From contig NC_030677.2 in the NCBI RefSeq assembly GCF_000004195.4, forward strand, positions 196,754,372 through 196,818,371: 64,000 nucleotides of DNA. The letters are read 5' to 3'. Made by a program: the position numbers and the translations under genes. The stretch comes from Xenopus tropicalis. Lineage: Eukaryota; Chordata; Amphibia; Anura; Pipidae. Shown in pieces: positions 11,501-23,486 of this stretch. The notes beneath the pieces were generated by a model. That model worked only from the letters and a program-made list of their open reading frames with translations. It was not told the origin of the DNA and searched no databases. Each line of letters starts with the position of its first letter. The first letter of the stretch is position 1.

Positions 11501-13556
11501 ATCCCCCCCAGCCCAATAAATAGTGACTGTCTGTGGCACCTTACAGCCCCCTGGTATTCCTAGTACCCAGAGGAACAAACAGCCCCCCCCCAACCCAACA
11601 AACAGTGACTGTCCGTGGCACCTTACAGCCCCCCTGGCATTCCCAGAACCCAGAGGAACAAAAAGCCCCCCCAGCCCAATAAATAGTGACTGTCTATGGC
11701 ACCTTACAGCCCCCCTGGCATTCTCAATACCCAGAGGAACAAACAGCCCCCCCCAGCCCAATAAATAGTGACTGTCTATGGCACCTTAAAGCCCCCCTGG
11801 CATTCCCAGTACCCAGAGGCACAAACAGCCCCCAAAGCCAAATAAATAATGACTGTCTGTGGCACCTTAATGCCCCCCTGGCATTCCCAGTACCCAGAAG
11901 CACAAACAGCCCCCCCAGCCCAATAAATAGTGATTGTCTGTGGCACCTTAAAGCCCCCCTGGCATTCCCAGTACTAAGAGGCGCAAACAGCTCCCCCATC
12001 CCAATAAATAGTGACTGTCTGTGGCACCTTACAGCCCCCCTGGTATTCCTAGTACCCAGAGGAACAAACAGCCCCCCCCCAAACCAACAAACAGTGACTG
12101 TCCGTGGCACCTTAAAGCCCCCCTGGCATTCCCAGTACCAAGAGGCGCAAACAATCCCCCCCAGCCCAATAAATAGTGACTGTCTGTGGCACCTTACAGC
12201 CCCCTGGTATTCCTAGTACCCAGAGGAACAAACAGCCCCCCCCCAACCCAACAAACAGTGACTGTCCGTGGCACCTTACAGCCCCCCTGGCATTCCCAGA
12301 ACCCAGAGGAACAAAAAGCCCCCCCAGCCCAATAAATAGTGACTGTCTATGGCACCTTACAGCCCCCCTGGCATTCCCAATACCCAGAGGAACAAACAGC
12401 CCCCCCCAGCCCAATAAATAGTGACTGTCTATGGCACCTTAAAGCCCCCCTGGCATTCCCAGTACCCAGAGGCACAAACAGCGCCACCCAGCCTAATAAA
12501 TAGTGACTGTCTGTGGCACCTTACAGCCCCCCTGGCATTCCCAATACCAAGAGGCACAAACAGACCCCCCCAGCCCAATAAATAGTTACTGTCTGTGGCA
12601 CCTTAAAGCCCTCATGGTATTTCCAGTACCCACAGGCACAAACAGCCCCCTCAGCCCAAAAAAAAGTACCTTTCTGTGGCACCTTACAGACCACCTGGCA
12701 TTCCCAGTACCTAGAGAAAAAACAGCCCCCCCCCCCCTAGCTCAATAAATAGTGACTGTCTGTTGCACCTTACAGCCCCCCTGGCATTCCCAGTACCCAG
12801 AGGCACAAACAGCCCCCCCCCCAGCCCAATAAATAGTGATTGTCTGTTGCACCTTACAGCCCCCCTGGCATTCCCAGTACCCAGAGGCACAAACAGCCCC
12901 CCCAGCCCAATAAATAGTGACTGTCTCTGGCACTTTACAGCCCCCCTGGCATTCCCAGTACCCAGAGTTACAAACAGCCCCCCCAGCCCAAAAAATAGTG
13001 ACTGGCTGTGGCACCTTAAAGCCCCCCTGGCATTCCCAGTACCCAGAGGAACAAACAGCCCCCCCCCAGCCCAATAAATAGTGACTGTCTGTGGCACCTT
13101 AAAGCCCCCCTGGCATTCCCAGTACCCAGAGGAAAAAAAAGCCCCCCCCCAGCCCAATAAATAGTGACTGTCTGTGGCACCTTAAAGCCCCCCTGGCATT
13201 CCCAGAACCCAGAGGCACAAACAGCCCCCCCCAGCCCAATAAATAGTGACTGTCTGTGGCACCTTACAGCCCCCCTGGCATTCCCAGTACCCATAGGCAA
13301 AAACAGCCCCCCCAGGCCAATAAATAGTGACTGTCGGTGGCACCTTACAGCCCCCCTGGCATTCCCAGTACCCAGAGGCACGAACAGTGCCCCCTGGCAT
13401 TCCCAGTACCTAGAGGCAGAAACAGCCTCCCCTGGCATTCCCAGTACCCAGAGGCACAAACAGCCCCCCCTGGCATTCCCAGTACAAAGAGGCACAAAGA
13501 GCCCCCCAAGCCCAATAAATAGTGACTGTCTGTGGCACCTTACAGCCCCCTGGTGA
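5529..13556. repeat. Large minisatellite array, unit about 82 bp, roughly 95-100 copies
   Basis: The unit contains CCAATAAATAGTGACTGTCT, GTGGCACCTTACAGCC, a run of 6-9 C, TGGCATTCCCAGTACCCAGA and GGCACAAACAG with a second C run. Length varies (81-84 bp) mainly through the C runs. Longer periods are superimposed: about 243 bp (three units, 10,370-10,860), about 653 bp (11,170-11,822 against 11,823-12,475) and about 1,148 bp (blocks near 8,120 and 9,268). Numerous open frames of 60-255 codons on both strands result from the near multiple-of-three period and are not genes. The paired G runs on the minus strand could form quadruplexes. Confidence 0.95.
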
Positions 13557-13591
13557 GGTTCTTCCTTGTCCTAGAACTCAGAGTTTCATAA

Positions 13592-14157
13592 TACAGGTAT
13601 GGGATCCCTTATCTGGAAACTAGCTATCCAGAAAGTTCTAAATTACAGGAAGGTCATCTCCCATAGACTCCATTATAAGCAAATAATTCAGATATTGAAG
13701 AATGATTTGCTTTTTCTCTGTAATAATAAAACAGTACCTGTACTTGATCCCAACTAAGATATAATTACCCCTTATTGGGGCAGAACAGCCCTATTGGGTT
13801 TATTTCATGGTTAAATGATTCCCTTTTCTCTGTAATAATAAAACCTGTTCTGCTTTTCTGCCCCCAATAAGGGGTAATTATATCTTAGTTGGGATCAAGT
13901 ACAGGTACTGTTTTATTATTACAGAGAAAAGGGAATCATTTAACCATTAAATAAACCCAATCGGGCTGTTCTGCCCCCAATAAGGGGTAATTATGTCTTA
14001 GTTGGGATCAAGTACAGGTACTGTTTTATTATTACAGAGAAAAAGGAATCATTTAACCATTAAATAAACCCAATAGGGCTGTTCTGCCCCCAATAAGGGG
14101 TAATTATATCTTACTTTCTGGATAACAGGTTTCTCTATAAGGGATCCTATACCTGTA
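13592..14157. mobile_element. MITE with TACAGGTATGGG ends, copy 2
   Basis: This is the paralogue of the element at 3708-4320, at the left end of the second duplicated segment. Internal 113-bp units are present but one part lies inverted, at 13,690-13,830. It directly follows the end of the 82-bp array. Confidence 0.65.
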
Positions 14158-14450
14158 CTAACTTTTACACTTATACACTTATGCCATTTATCCCACAGAC
14201 TATAAAGTCCTACATCACTTTGTGGCACTGTAAAACCTATTACTATATTATATATATTTAAAAGTTCCCGTCAAAATAGTCACAGACTTGTCAAATAAAT
14301 CGCTGTTCCATCAAAAAAAAAAGTCACGGTTGCGTCAAATAAATTGCGGTTGCTTCAAATCAATTTGTGGTCATGTAAACAAAAGTCCCGCAGTAGCCGC
14401 GTTACATAGAATTTTAGCATTTTCCCTGAACATTTCAGCAGTTTCACTAA

Positions 14451-14940
14451 TATTTGGCCAATGAAATGGGGCAGATTGGCTCATCACTAGGAACCCATTA
14501 CCCATAAAGCCCCAAATTTTGTGTTTGCCACATTGTAATCTCTATAGTTACACAGACGGCCCATTCCAGGCCTACAGCCCCAGGCTCACACCCTATTCCC
14601 TTTATATATCTGAATGATAAAACCAATTGGCTGACTTACAGATATGGAGCCGAGCGAGGATGCGCCGAAGCAATTCGATGGTAAAGGCTTAAAGCCTAAA
14701 GGTGTTAAAGTGGCTTTAAGGAGGCAAAAACAGCTGATTAGGACAGAGCAGCTCCCAGGGGATCTGCCCTGCAACCCAACCAGCTCAGCTCTGACACTCG
14801 CTTGGCAGGGAAGCTGCACAAACTTCGCTGCCCATTGTGACATCACAATGTTCTGTTTGTTTGTTATGATGCAGCCTGAAAGGTTATTACAGGGCGTATT
14901 GTTCTGCTGCTCAGCTCGTATTCATACAGATAGGGACTGA
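14451..14940 (+). other. Highly conserved block of the direct duplication, copy 2, with a 98-codon open frame
   Basis: This is the same reading frame as at 4853-5149, here starting at ATG 14,644 (MEPSEDAPKQFDGKG). The acceptor-like TTACAG before the ATG and the GATG|GTAAAG motif are both kept. After 14,940 the two copies diverge sharply. See the copy 1 entry for interpretation. Confidence 0.35.
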
Positions 14941-15521
14941 GTTCCCACAGGCATTTTAAAAAGTCAGTCAAATAAAAAAAAATCGCAGTTGTGTCAAAAA
15001 AGTCGCAGTCAAATAAATTATGGTTATGTCAAAAAACGCAGGGCTGTGGAGTCGGAGGCAATTTTGGGTACCCGGAGTCGGCAGAAAATGAACTTAATGA
15101 AATTTAAATGGGAATAAAAAAAATAAAATAAAGCAAGTTTAAATGGCCCAATTCACAAACAGTCATAATTCATTACTTCTCTGCTATAAGAATAAAGCCC
15201 AATGCACGCAGTGCATAAACGATCACGTTGAGCGACCATGAAGCATGCTTTTCATTGTATGCTTCACTAAATGGGACGTAACGCACAGTTACGGAGCGGC
15301 AGCTCCACTGCGTCGGGTTCCTCTGTTACAGGGAACACAATGCCCACTGGGAACCCAGCCGAACTCTCACTGATAACTAATTAAGAAAAAAAAATATGCA
15401 GGCCTAGAAATACTTGTATACGTGAAGGGAATGGGTAGTCAATAGTTTAGAGGAACAGTAACGTGAAAGTGTATAAACGTAACTAAAATATAATGTACTG
15501 CTGCCCTGCACTGTGTGTTTA

Positions 15522-18500
15522 CTTCAGAAAATCTACTATAATTTATATAAATACCCCGCTGTGTAGCCCCGGGGGCAGCCGTTCCTGCACTGGTACAGCT
15601 GGGATGTTTGCTACAGAAACCCTACTATAGTTTATATAAATATCCCGCTGTGTAGCCCCGGTGGCAGCCGTTCCTGCACTGGTACAGCTGGGGTGTTTGC
15701 TACAGAAACCCTACTATAGTTTATATAAATACCCCACTGTGTAGCCCCGGGGGCAGCCATTCCTGCACTGGTACAGCTGGGGTGTTTGCTACAGAAACCC
15801 TACTATAGTTTATATAAATACCCCGCTGTGTAGCCCCGGGGGCAGCCGTTCCTGCACTGGTACAGCTGGGGTGTTTGCTACAGAAACCCTACTATAGTTT
15901 ATATAAATACCCCACTGTGTAGCCCCGGGGGCAGCCATTCCTGCACTGGTACAGCTGGGGTGTTTGCTACAGAAACCCTACTATAGTTTATATAAATACC
16001 CCGCTGTGTAGCCCCGGGGGCAGCCATTCCTGCACTGGTACAGCTGGGGTGTTTGCTACAGAAACCCTACTATAGTTTATATAAATACCCCGCTGTGTAG
16101 CCCCGGGGGCAGCCGTTCCTGCACTGGTACAGCTGGGGTGTTTGCTATAGAAACCCTACTATAGTTTATATAAATACCCCGCTGTGTAGCCCCGGGGGCA
16201 GCCGTTCCTGCACTGGTACAGCTGGGGTGTTTGCTACAGAAACCCTACTATAGTTTATATAAATACCCCACTGTGTAGCCCCGGGGGCAGCCATTCCTGC
16301 ACCGGTACAGCTGGGGTGTTTGCTACAGAAACCCTACTATAGTTTATATAAATACCCCGCTGTGTAGCCCCGGGGGCAGCCGTTCCTGCACTGGTACAGC
16401 TGGGGTGTTTGCTACAGAAACCCTACTATAGTTTATATAAATACCCCGCTGTGTAGCCCCGGGGGCAGCCGTTCCTGCACTGGTACAGCTGGGGTGTTTG
16501 CTACAGAAACCCTACTATAGTTTATATAAATACCCCGCTGTGTAGCCCCGGGGGCAGCCATTCCTGCACTGGTACAGCTGGGGTGTTTGCTACAGAAACC
16601 CTACTTTAGTTTATATAAATACCCCGCTGTGTAGCCCCGGGGGCAGCCATTCCTGCACTGGTACAGCTGGGGTGTTTGCTACAGAAACCCTACTATAGTT
16701 TATATAAATACCCCGCTGTGTAGCCCCGGGGGCAGCCATTCCTGCACTGGTACAGCTGGGGTGTTTGCTACAGAAACCCTACTATAGTTTATATAAATAC
16801 CCTGCTGTGTAGCCCCGGGGGCAGCCGTTCCTGCACCGGTACAGCTGGGGTGTTTGCTACAGAAACCCTACTATAGTTTATATAAATACCCCGCTGTGTA
16901 GCCCCGGGGGCAGCCATTCCTGCACTGGTACAGCTGGGGTGTTTGCTACAGAAACCCTACTTTAGTTTATATAAATATCCCGCTGTGTAGCCCCGGGGGC
17001 AGCCATTCCTGCACTGGTACAGCTGGGGTGTTTGCTACAGAAACCCTACTATAGTTTATATAAATACCCCGCTGTGTAGCCCCGGGGGCAGCCATTCCTG
17101 CACTGGTACAGCTGGGGTGTTTGCTACAGAAACCCTACTATAGTTTATATAAATACCCCGCTGTGTAGCCCCGGGGGCAGCCGTTCCTGCACTGGTACAG
17201 CTGGGGTGTTTGCTATAGAAACCCTACTATAGTTTATATAAATACCCCGCTGTGTAGCCCCGGGGGCAGCCGTTCCTGCACTGGTACAGCTGGGGTGTTT
17301 GCTACAGAAACCCTACTATAGTTTATATAAATACCCCACTGTGTAGCCCCGGGGGCAGCCATTCCTGCACCGGTACAGCTGGGGTGTTTGCTACAGAAAC
17401 CCTACTATAGTTTATATAAATACCCCGCTGTGTAGCCCCGGGGGCAGCCGTTCCTGCACTGGTACAGCTGGGGTGTTTGCTACAGAAACCCTACTATAGT
17501 TTATATAAATACCCCGCTGTGTAGCCCCGGGGGCAGCCGTTCCTGCACTGGTACAGCTGGGGTGTTTGCTACAGAAACCCTACTTTAGTTTATATAAATA
17601 CCCCGCTGTGTAGCCCCGGGGGCAGCCGTTCCTGCACTGGTACAGCTGGGGTGTTTGCTACAGAAACCCTACTATAGTTTATATAAATACCCCGCTGTGT
17701 AGCCCCGGGGGCAGCCATTCCTGCACTGGTACAGCTGGGGTGTTTGCTACAGAAACCCTACTATAGTTTATATAAATACCCCGCTGTGTAGCCCCGGGGG
17801 CAGCCGTTCCTGCACTGGTACAGCTGGGGTGTTTGCTATAGAAACCCTACTATAGTTTATATAAATACCCCGCTGTGTAGCCCCGGGGGCAGCCGTTCCT
17901 GCACTGGTACAGCTGGGGTGTTTGCTACAGAAACCCTACTATAGTTTATATAAATACCCCACTGTGTAGCCCCGGGGGCAGCCATTCCTGCACCGGTACA
18001 GCTGGGGTGTTTGCTACAGAAACCCTACTATAGTTTATATAAATACCCCGCTGTGTAGCCCCGGGGGCAGCCGTTCCTGCACTGGTACAGCTGGGGTGTT
18101 TGCTACAGAAACCCTACTATAGTTTATATAAATACCCCGCTGTGTAGCCCCGGGGGCAGCCGTTCCTGCACTGGTACAGCTGGGGTGTTTGCTACAGAAA
18201 CCCTACTATAGTTTATATAAATACCCCGCTGTGTAGCCCCGGGGGCAGCCATTCCTGCACTGGTACAGCTGGGGTGTTTGCTACAGAAACCCTACTTTAG
18301 TTTATATAAATACCCCGCTGTGTAGCCCCGGGGGCAGCCATTCCTGCACTGGTACAGCTGGGGTGTTTGCTACAGAAACCCTACTATAGTTTATATAAAT
18401 ACCCCGCTGTGTAGCCCCGGGGGCAGCCATTCCTGCACTGGTACAGCTGGGGTGTTTGCTACAGAAACCCTACTATAGTTTATATAAATACCCTGCTATG

Positions 18501-19412
18501 TAGCCCCGGGGGCAGCCGTTCCTGCACCGGTACAGCTGGGGTGTTTGCTACAGAAACCCTACTATAGTTTATATAAATACCCCGCTGTGTAGCCCCGGGG
18601 GCAGCCATTCCTGCACTGGTACAGCTGGGGTGTTTGCTACAGAAACCCTACTTTAGTTTATATAAATACCCCGCTGTGTAGCCCCGGGGGCAGCCATTCC
18701 TGCACTGGTACAGCTGGGGTGTTTGCTACAGAAACCCTACTATAGTTTATATAAATACCCCGCTGTGTAGCCCCGGGGGCAGCCATTCCTGCACTGGTAC
18801 AGCTGGGGTGTTTGCTACAGAAACCCTACTATAGTTTATATAAATACCCCGCTGTATAGCCCCGGGGGCAGCCGTTCCTGCACTGGTACAGCTGGGGTGT
18901 TTGCTATAGAAACCCTACTATAGTTTATATAAATACCCCGCTGTGTAGCCCCGGGGGCAGCCGTTCCTGCACTGGTACAGCTGGGGTGTTTGCTACAGAA
19001 ACCCTACTATAGTTTATATAAATACCCCGCTGTGTAGCCCCGGGGGCAGCCGTTCCTGCACTGGTACAGCTGGGGTGTTTGCTACAGAAACCCTACTATA
19101 GTTTATATAAATACCCTGCTGTGTAGCCCCGGGGGCAGCCGTTCCTGCACTGGTACAGCTGGGGTGTTTGCTACAGAAACCCTACTATAGTTTATATAAA
19201 TACCCCGCTGTGTAGCCCCGGGGGCAGCCATTCCTGCACTGGTACAGCTGGGGTGTTTGCTACAGAAACCCTACTATAGTTTATATAAATACCCCGCTGT
19301 GTAGCCCCGGGGGCAGCCATTCCTGCACTGGTACAGCTGGGGTGTTTGCTACAGAAACCCTACTATAGTTTATATAAATACCCCGCTGTGTAGCCCCGGG
19401 GGCAGCCGTTCA
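15522..19412. repeat. 89-bp tandem array, about 44 copies
   Basis: The unit reads GCTACAGAAACCCTACTATA, GTTTATATAAATACCCCGCT, GTGTAGCCCCGGGGGCAGCC, then TTCCTGCACTGGTACAGCTG and GGGTGTTT. Diagnostic variants show a longer order. GCTATAG occurs at 16,141, 17,209, 17,832 and 18,900. CTACTTTAG occurs at 16,601, 16,957, 18,292 and 18,648. Both sets repeat at exactly 1,691 bp (19 units). Confidence 0.95.
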
Positions 19413-19520
19413 AAGGAGAAAAGGCACAGGCACATAGCAGATAACAGATAAAACACTATTGTATTCTACAGAACTTGTCTGTTATCTGCTATGTAACCTG
19501 TGCCTTTTCTCCTTTTTTCC
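19413..19520. repeat. Hairpin-forming centre of the nested MITE
   Basis: GGAGAAAAGGCACAGGCACA, TAGCAGATAACAGA on one side and TCTGTTATCTGCTATG, CCTGTGCCTTTTCTCC on the other form an imperfect stem of about 35 bp. It marks the symmetry axis of the nested palindromic MITE. Confidence 0.75.
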
Positions 19521-20104
19521 ACCTTGAATGGCTGCCCCCGGGGCTACACAGCAGCTTATTATATACATTATAGCAGTGTTACTGTAGCAAACACACCAGT
19601 TTTACCAGTGCAGGGCAACAGTGCATTATATTTTTATTACTTTAAAGCTCTTTTATTTTTTGGTGTTACTGTTCCTTTAAGACTGAAGCTTTAAAACATT
19701 TGAAAAACTGCTGTAATTCAGCTGTAATGTTAGCTTAAACTTTAAACATGACTATGGGATTCTAGGGAAATCATTAGGAGTAGGAGTATAGATAACATTG
19801 TCTATCAGTTTATTATCAGTTCAGTTGTGTTTTAAGTGCCCCTTCCCCTTCCTGGATGTATCAAATACATTAGCATATTAAAAACAGAGGAGTCGGAGTC
19901 GGAAGTATCAGAAACTGAGGAGTCGGAGTTGGAGAATTTATCTACCGACTCCACAGCCCTAAAAAAAAGTTGTGGTCAGTTAACCCTAAGGTTGCTGAAT
20001 TTCAGTTGAGCCAACAGCCTGATAATAGCAGCTTAAAAGTGCAAATATAAAAAAAAAATGCTGAGTGAAACTCCGGCTATGTTTACAGCAACTTATTTTT
20101 TTGA

Positions 20105-20300
20105 GTTTAGTTTTAAAGGGGTTGTTCACTTTTGGGTTCTTATTATTATTATTATTAACATTTATTTATAAAGCGCCAACATATGCCGCAGCGCTGTACA
20201 ATAAGTGGGTTTCATACATTGGACATACAGAGTAACATATAAAGCAAACAATAACCGATACAGGAGCCCTGCCCAAAGAGCTTACAATTTAGTATGATGT
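20105..20300. repeat. Dispersed repeat with AAAGCGCCAACATATGCCGCAG
   Basis: The segment has TTATTATTATTATTA, ATTTATAAAGCGCCAACATA and GCGCTGTACAATAAGTGG, ending near GAGCTTACAATTTA. This arrangement is a widely dispersed interspersed repeat in amphibian DNA. A weaker relative lies at 52,195-52,370 (GAACTTACAGTCTAAATAAG). I cannot assign a class. Confidence 0.5.
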
Positions 20301-20574
20301 AGGGACTGGTATTCTGAGACTATTTGCAGTTGGTCTATATTTTTTATTATTTGGAGTTTTTGAATGATTTTACTTTTTGTTCAGCAACTTTTAGATATAA
20401 ATGTATCTGGAAAACAATGTAAGAAAAGTCAGTTCTCTCCCCCAGGCCTGTTAATCTGTACAGATACAGTGTTTAGGGAGTCAGAACCAGCAGTGCAGGG
20501 ACAGATACTGCTTCACCTGCCATTACGTTTGCAACTACATGTAAAACAATTTAAATGTTTATTTGAATATTGCT

Positions 20575-20578
20575 TTAT

Positions 20579-20654
<76 letters not shown>

Positions 20655-20755
20655 AACCATAAAGATAGATTCCGCACTCACAGGACTTAAATAAATTACC
20701 ACTTTTATTTAAGTCATGTGAGTGCGGAATCAATCTTTATGGTTTATGTGATATC
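20575..20755. repeat. (TA)n tract beside a perfect-looking palindrome
   Basis: About 67 bases of alternating TA (20,583-20,649) are followed by two inverted arms: ATAAACCATAAAGATAGATT, CCGCACTCAC on the left, and GTGAGTGCGGAATCAATCTT, TATGGTTTAT on the right, about 25 bases apart. Confidence 0.85.
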
Positions 20756-21482
20756 TGCTATACTGCACCCAGGCACATTAGCCCCAGAATTATACGTGAG
20801 TGCCTGTATTACCATGTAATATATATATATTCATTAAGCAATTAAAAAAACACTGTTCACAGTAAAGATTTTCTTCCACTTGGGCTGTGGGTGCAGCATG
20901 GAACTATGGGAAACCAAATAAAATCAGAGTAAAATACAGTCAGTGTAGGAGTCACACTTTCAAGTCTCAATAACTGATATTCCCTAAATACATGTTGGCA
21001 AAAACTTATACCAAAACAGTAAGGGGCAATTCTCTGCTCTACTAGGGGCCCCCATAAAGCCTTAGGCCATAGGTCTTCTACATACAGCTATTTTACTTCT
21101 GCAGTAGTGTCAGCCATGATAGACAGAATGTAATTACACATGTTGTACATGTTGTGCGTAAATGTTTGTAGCTTCCAGTGTTTGTTGCTAAAGGGGCATT
21201 AGGGGGTGATAGTTTGGGAGCGAGTCTGTTGCACCCCATAATGCGGCCTCTGTGGGCACCCTGGGATTATCAACCTGCTCACGGTGAGGGTAACCCCAGG
21301 GGGCTCAAGACAATGAGGAATGAGGAAGCCTACAAAGTCTAAAAAACATGTTTGGACACAAATACCTTTAATGAATAGAGCAAGTACAGCCATGCAGGGT
21401 GGGACTGGGTTGGGGGGTCCCATCCCTCGTGGGCCCCACTGACCCAGACCAGATCCCTGCCTGGCCTTCCCCATCACAGAGA

Positions 21483-21547
21483 TTATTCCAGAGTCTCCTT
21501 GCCCTGTGTAGAACCTGCCCAGTCTTCTGCCCGTTGTTCTGTTTCTT
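21483..21547 (-). CDS. Coiled-coil gene B, putative last exon
   Basis: Acceptor CCTGTTACAG (minus strand) is followed by AA, which completes a Glu codon with the phase-1 G from the exon at 29,432. The frame then reads ETEQRAEDWAGSTQGKETLE and stops at TAA 21,483-21,485. The residues are hydrophilic and suit the C-terminal tail of a coiled-coil protein. The joint is supported only by phase and splice consensus. About 8 kb of repeat-rich DNA separates the two exons, and a further exon could be hidden there. The nearest AATAAA on this strand is about 900 bases downstream. Confidence 0.4.
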
Positions 21548-21769
21548 CTGTAACAGGGAAACAAAAACATGATATTAAGCCTGTGAGATATTCCTATGAT
21601 ACAGACACGCTACATTCTGCAATAAATATGGTGCTTATGGTCCAACCATAATATCCACGGCTTGTGGATTACTTTTCCATAACATCCCAAAATATGAGGA
21701 GTTACCAAATGCTTCAATCTTTTGCCTTTCATAAATGTAACCACAGCAGGCCCAGGGAACAGTAGGCAA

Positions 21770-22290
21770 GGGGGGGGGCAGTAAGGGAAGGTGGTAATTG
21801 TAGGTAAAAATGATACGAGTTGGGGAAAGTAAGAAAAGATGGTGACTGTAGGAAACGGTGGTGACAATTGGGTCACATGGAGACAGTAGGGCAAGATGGC
21901 GACTGTAGGGCAAGAAGGGAATAGCTGGGCAAGTTGGAGACAGTAGAACAAGATGGAGACAGTAGGGCAAGATGGAGACAGTAGAACAAGATGGAGACAG
22001 TAGGGCAAGATGGAGACAGTAGAACAAGATGGAGACAGTAGGGCAAGATGGAGACAGTAGAACAAGATGGAGACAGTAGGGCAAGTTGGAGACAGTAGAA
22101 CAAGATGGAGACAGTAGGGCAAGATGGAGACAGTAGAACAAGATGGAGACAGTAGGGCAAGATGGAGACAGTAGAACAAGATGGAGACAGTAGGGAAAGA
22201 TGGAGACAGTAGGGCAAGATGGAGACAGTAGGGCAAGAGGGAGACAGCAGGGGCAAGATGGAAATAGCAGGGTCAGATGGAGACAGTAGG
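21770..22290. repeat. 19-bp minisatellite, array 1
   Basis: The unit is GGGCAAGATGGAGACAGTA, alternating with AACAAGATGGAGACAGTA to give a 38-bp dimer. The centre (21,930-22,280) is nearly uniform and the left edge (21,770-21,930) is degenerate. Array 2 at 24,705-26,045 is the same unit in the opposite orientation. Confidence 0.92.
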
Positions 22291-22775
22291 GGGATATGAA
22301 TGGACAATGGAGCCCTAAACCGTCTGACAGATATCTGGCCAATGCCCATTCACTTTCCTTATCTGCTCAGGTTGTTTAGTGATAGTTATTTACATGGAAT
22401 TGCCCCCTATTTAGTGGCATTCTGCCCTTGGCACAGTTGTTCCGTCAGACAAATTAAGGCGGCCATACAGGGGTAGATTTAAGAGCAATTTGGCAGCTTA
22501 TCTGCCTGTGTATGGGCTCCCCCAACAGGCCTACCCAACCAACATCTGCCCTACAATTGGCCAGATATCAACCAGGCAGGTTAACATTTAGTTAACTTTT
22601 TTTGTAATAAAAAAAAAAAAATTCGGCAGGTTTGATCTGTCGACTGCCGAGTCCTATGGAGCCTTAGAATTGTAGTAATTACTTCATTGGTTTCTATTTC
22701 ACCCGGTTTAATGGGGAAGTTAATCACTTCATTGTTTCTATTTCACCCAGTTTCAAGTGAAACTTAAACACATTA

Positions 22776-23011
22776 GGGCTGATTCACTAAAGTGCGTTAA
22801 AACGTGCGCTATTTATAGCGTGCGGTAAAAATTTTATGGCATCTAAATTTTCGCGACTTAACGCACAATTCACTATAAGCATACTTGCGCTAATTTACGC
22901 GCAAATTAACGCATGCAATAATACTGTAGTGACTCGCGCGCTAATTGTCGCGTCTTTTTTAACGAAAAAAAACGTGCGATAAAATTTATCGCACTTTAGT
23001 GAATCAACCCC
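22776..23011. mobile_element. MITE with GGGCTGATTCACTAAAGTGCG ends
   Basis: The inverted ends are GGGCTGATTCACTAAAGTGC and GCACTTTAGTGAATCAACCCC, flanked by ATTA on both sides (22,772-22,775 and 23,012-23,015). The interior is rich in CGCG and TTAACGC motifs. The 1.1-kb element at 49,452 is a longer relative. Confidence 0.75.
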
Positions 23012-23486
23012 ATTATTTTTTTCCAAGAATGAGCCCCAATGCTCCTTAAATGGCTGCTGGAGCAATTCCCGTTTGGGAAAAATAAAGACGATTTATGGAA
23101 ATGAACTTCCATTTAAACTCGAATTTGTCAAGTTTTAACAATAAATTAACTGTTCCCAGCCCAGCCAACCCGGTCAGTATTCAATGTATTCTCATTCGGT
23201 ACCACTAGATGGCAGTAGAGGATTATTGCAGCAATTGTAATAGCTTCAGCATCGGCACAAAGCCAGAGTTATTTTAAAAGGAACATATATTTTGTAACTT
23301 TTATAATGTTGTAATTAGCGGCATTATAAGATAATAAGCACATTGTGTGCATTGCTGTCAGGGACTGTGGGATTTATAATGCATTGTAACCTCGTTTTCA
23401 GCTCAATAACTGCCGTCCCGGATTAGTACCAGTAGAACATGGGTTACACTGGACTCTCTCACCCAGAATGGGCCTTCGCTAAGTGG

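Larger units (their letters stand above)
15447..19680. mobile_element. Nested TTAA MITE with AGGAACAGTAAC ends; one arm expanded
   Basis: Left TTTAGAGGAACAGTAAC and right GTTACTGTTCCTTTAA form inverted ends with TTAA (TTAG on the left). The reverse complement of the right arm (19,530-19,680) matches the left arm (15,447-15,620) base for base over long stretches, including GCCCTGCACTG, GTTTGCTACAG and GCTGTGTAGCCCCGGGGGCA. The 89-bp unit is thus an internal part of the palindrome, present once on the right and about 44 times on the left. A solo end of the same family starts at 31,944. Confidence 0.7.
15039..19961. mobile_element. hAT-type DNA transposon (non-autonomous), 4.9 kb, expanded by an internal array
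   Basis: The left end CAGGGCTGTGGAGTCGG and right end CCGACTCCACAGCCCTA are inverted repeats of a well-known vertebrate hAT type. The flanks AAAAAACG and AAAAAAAG match at 7 of 8 bases, as expected for an 8-bp target duplication. No transposase frame is present. The outer parts hold AGTCGGAGTCGG motifs, and most of the interior is a nested MITE carrying the 89-bp array. It splits the second copy of the direct duplication: sequence matching 5,300-5,480 resumes at about 19,970. Confidence 0.8.

Noticed and set aside
5493..13556. Dozens of 60-255 codon frames of MGWGGLFVPLGTGNARG type on both strands
   Set aside because: By-products of the 82-bp array. Frames end wherever a C run changes length, which is not how a protein repeat behaves.
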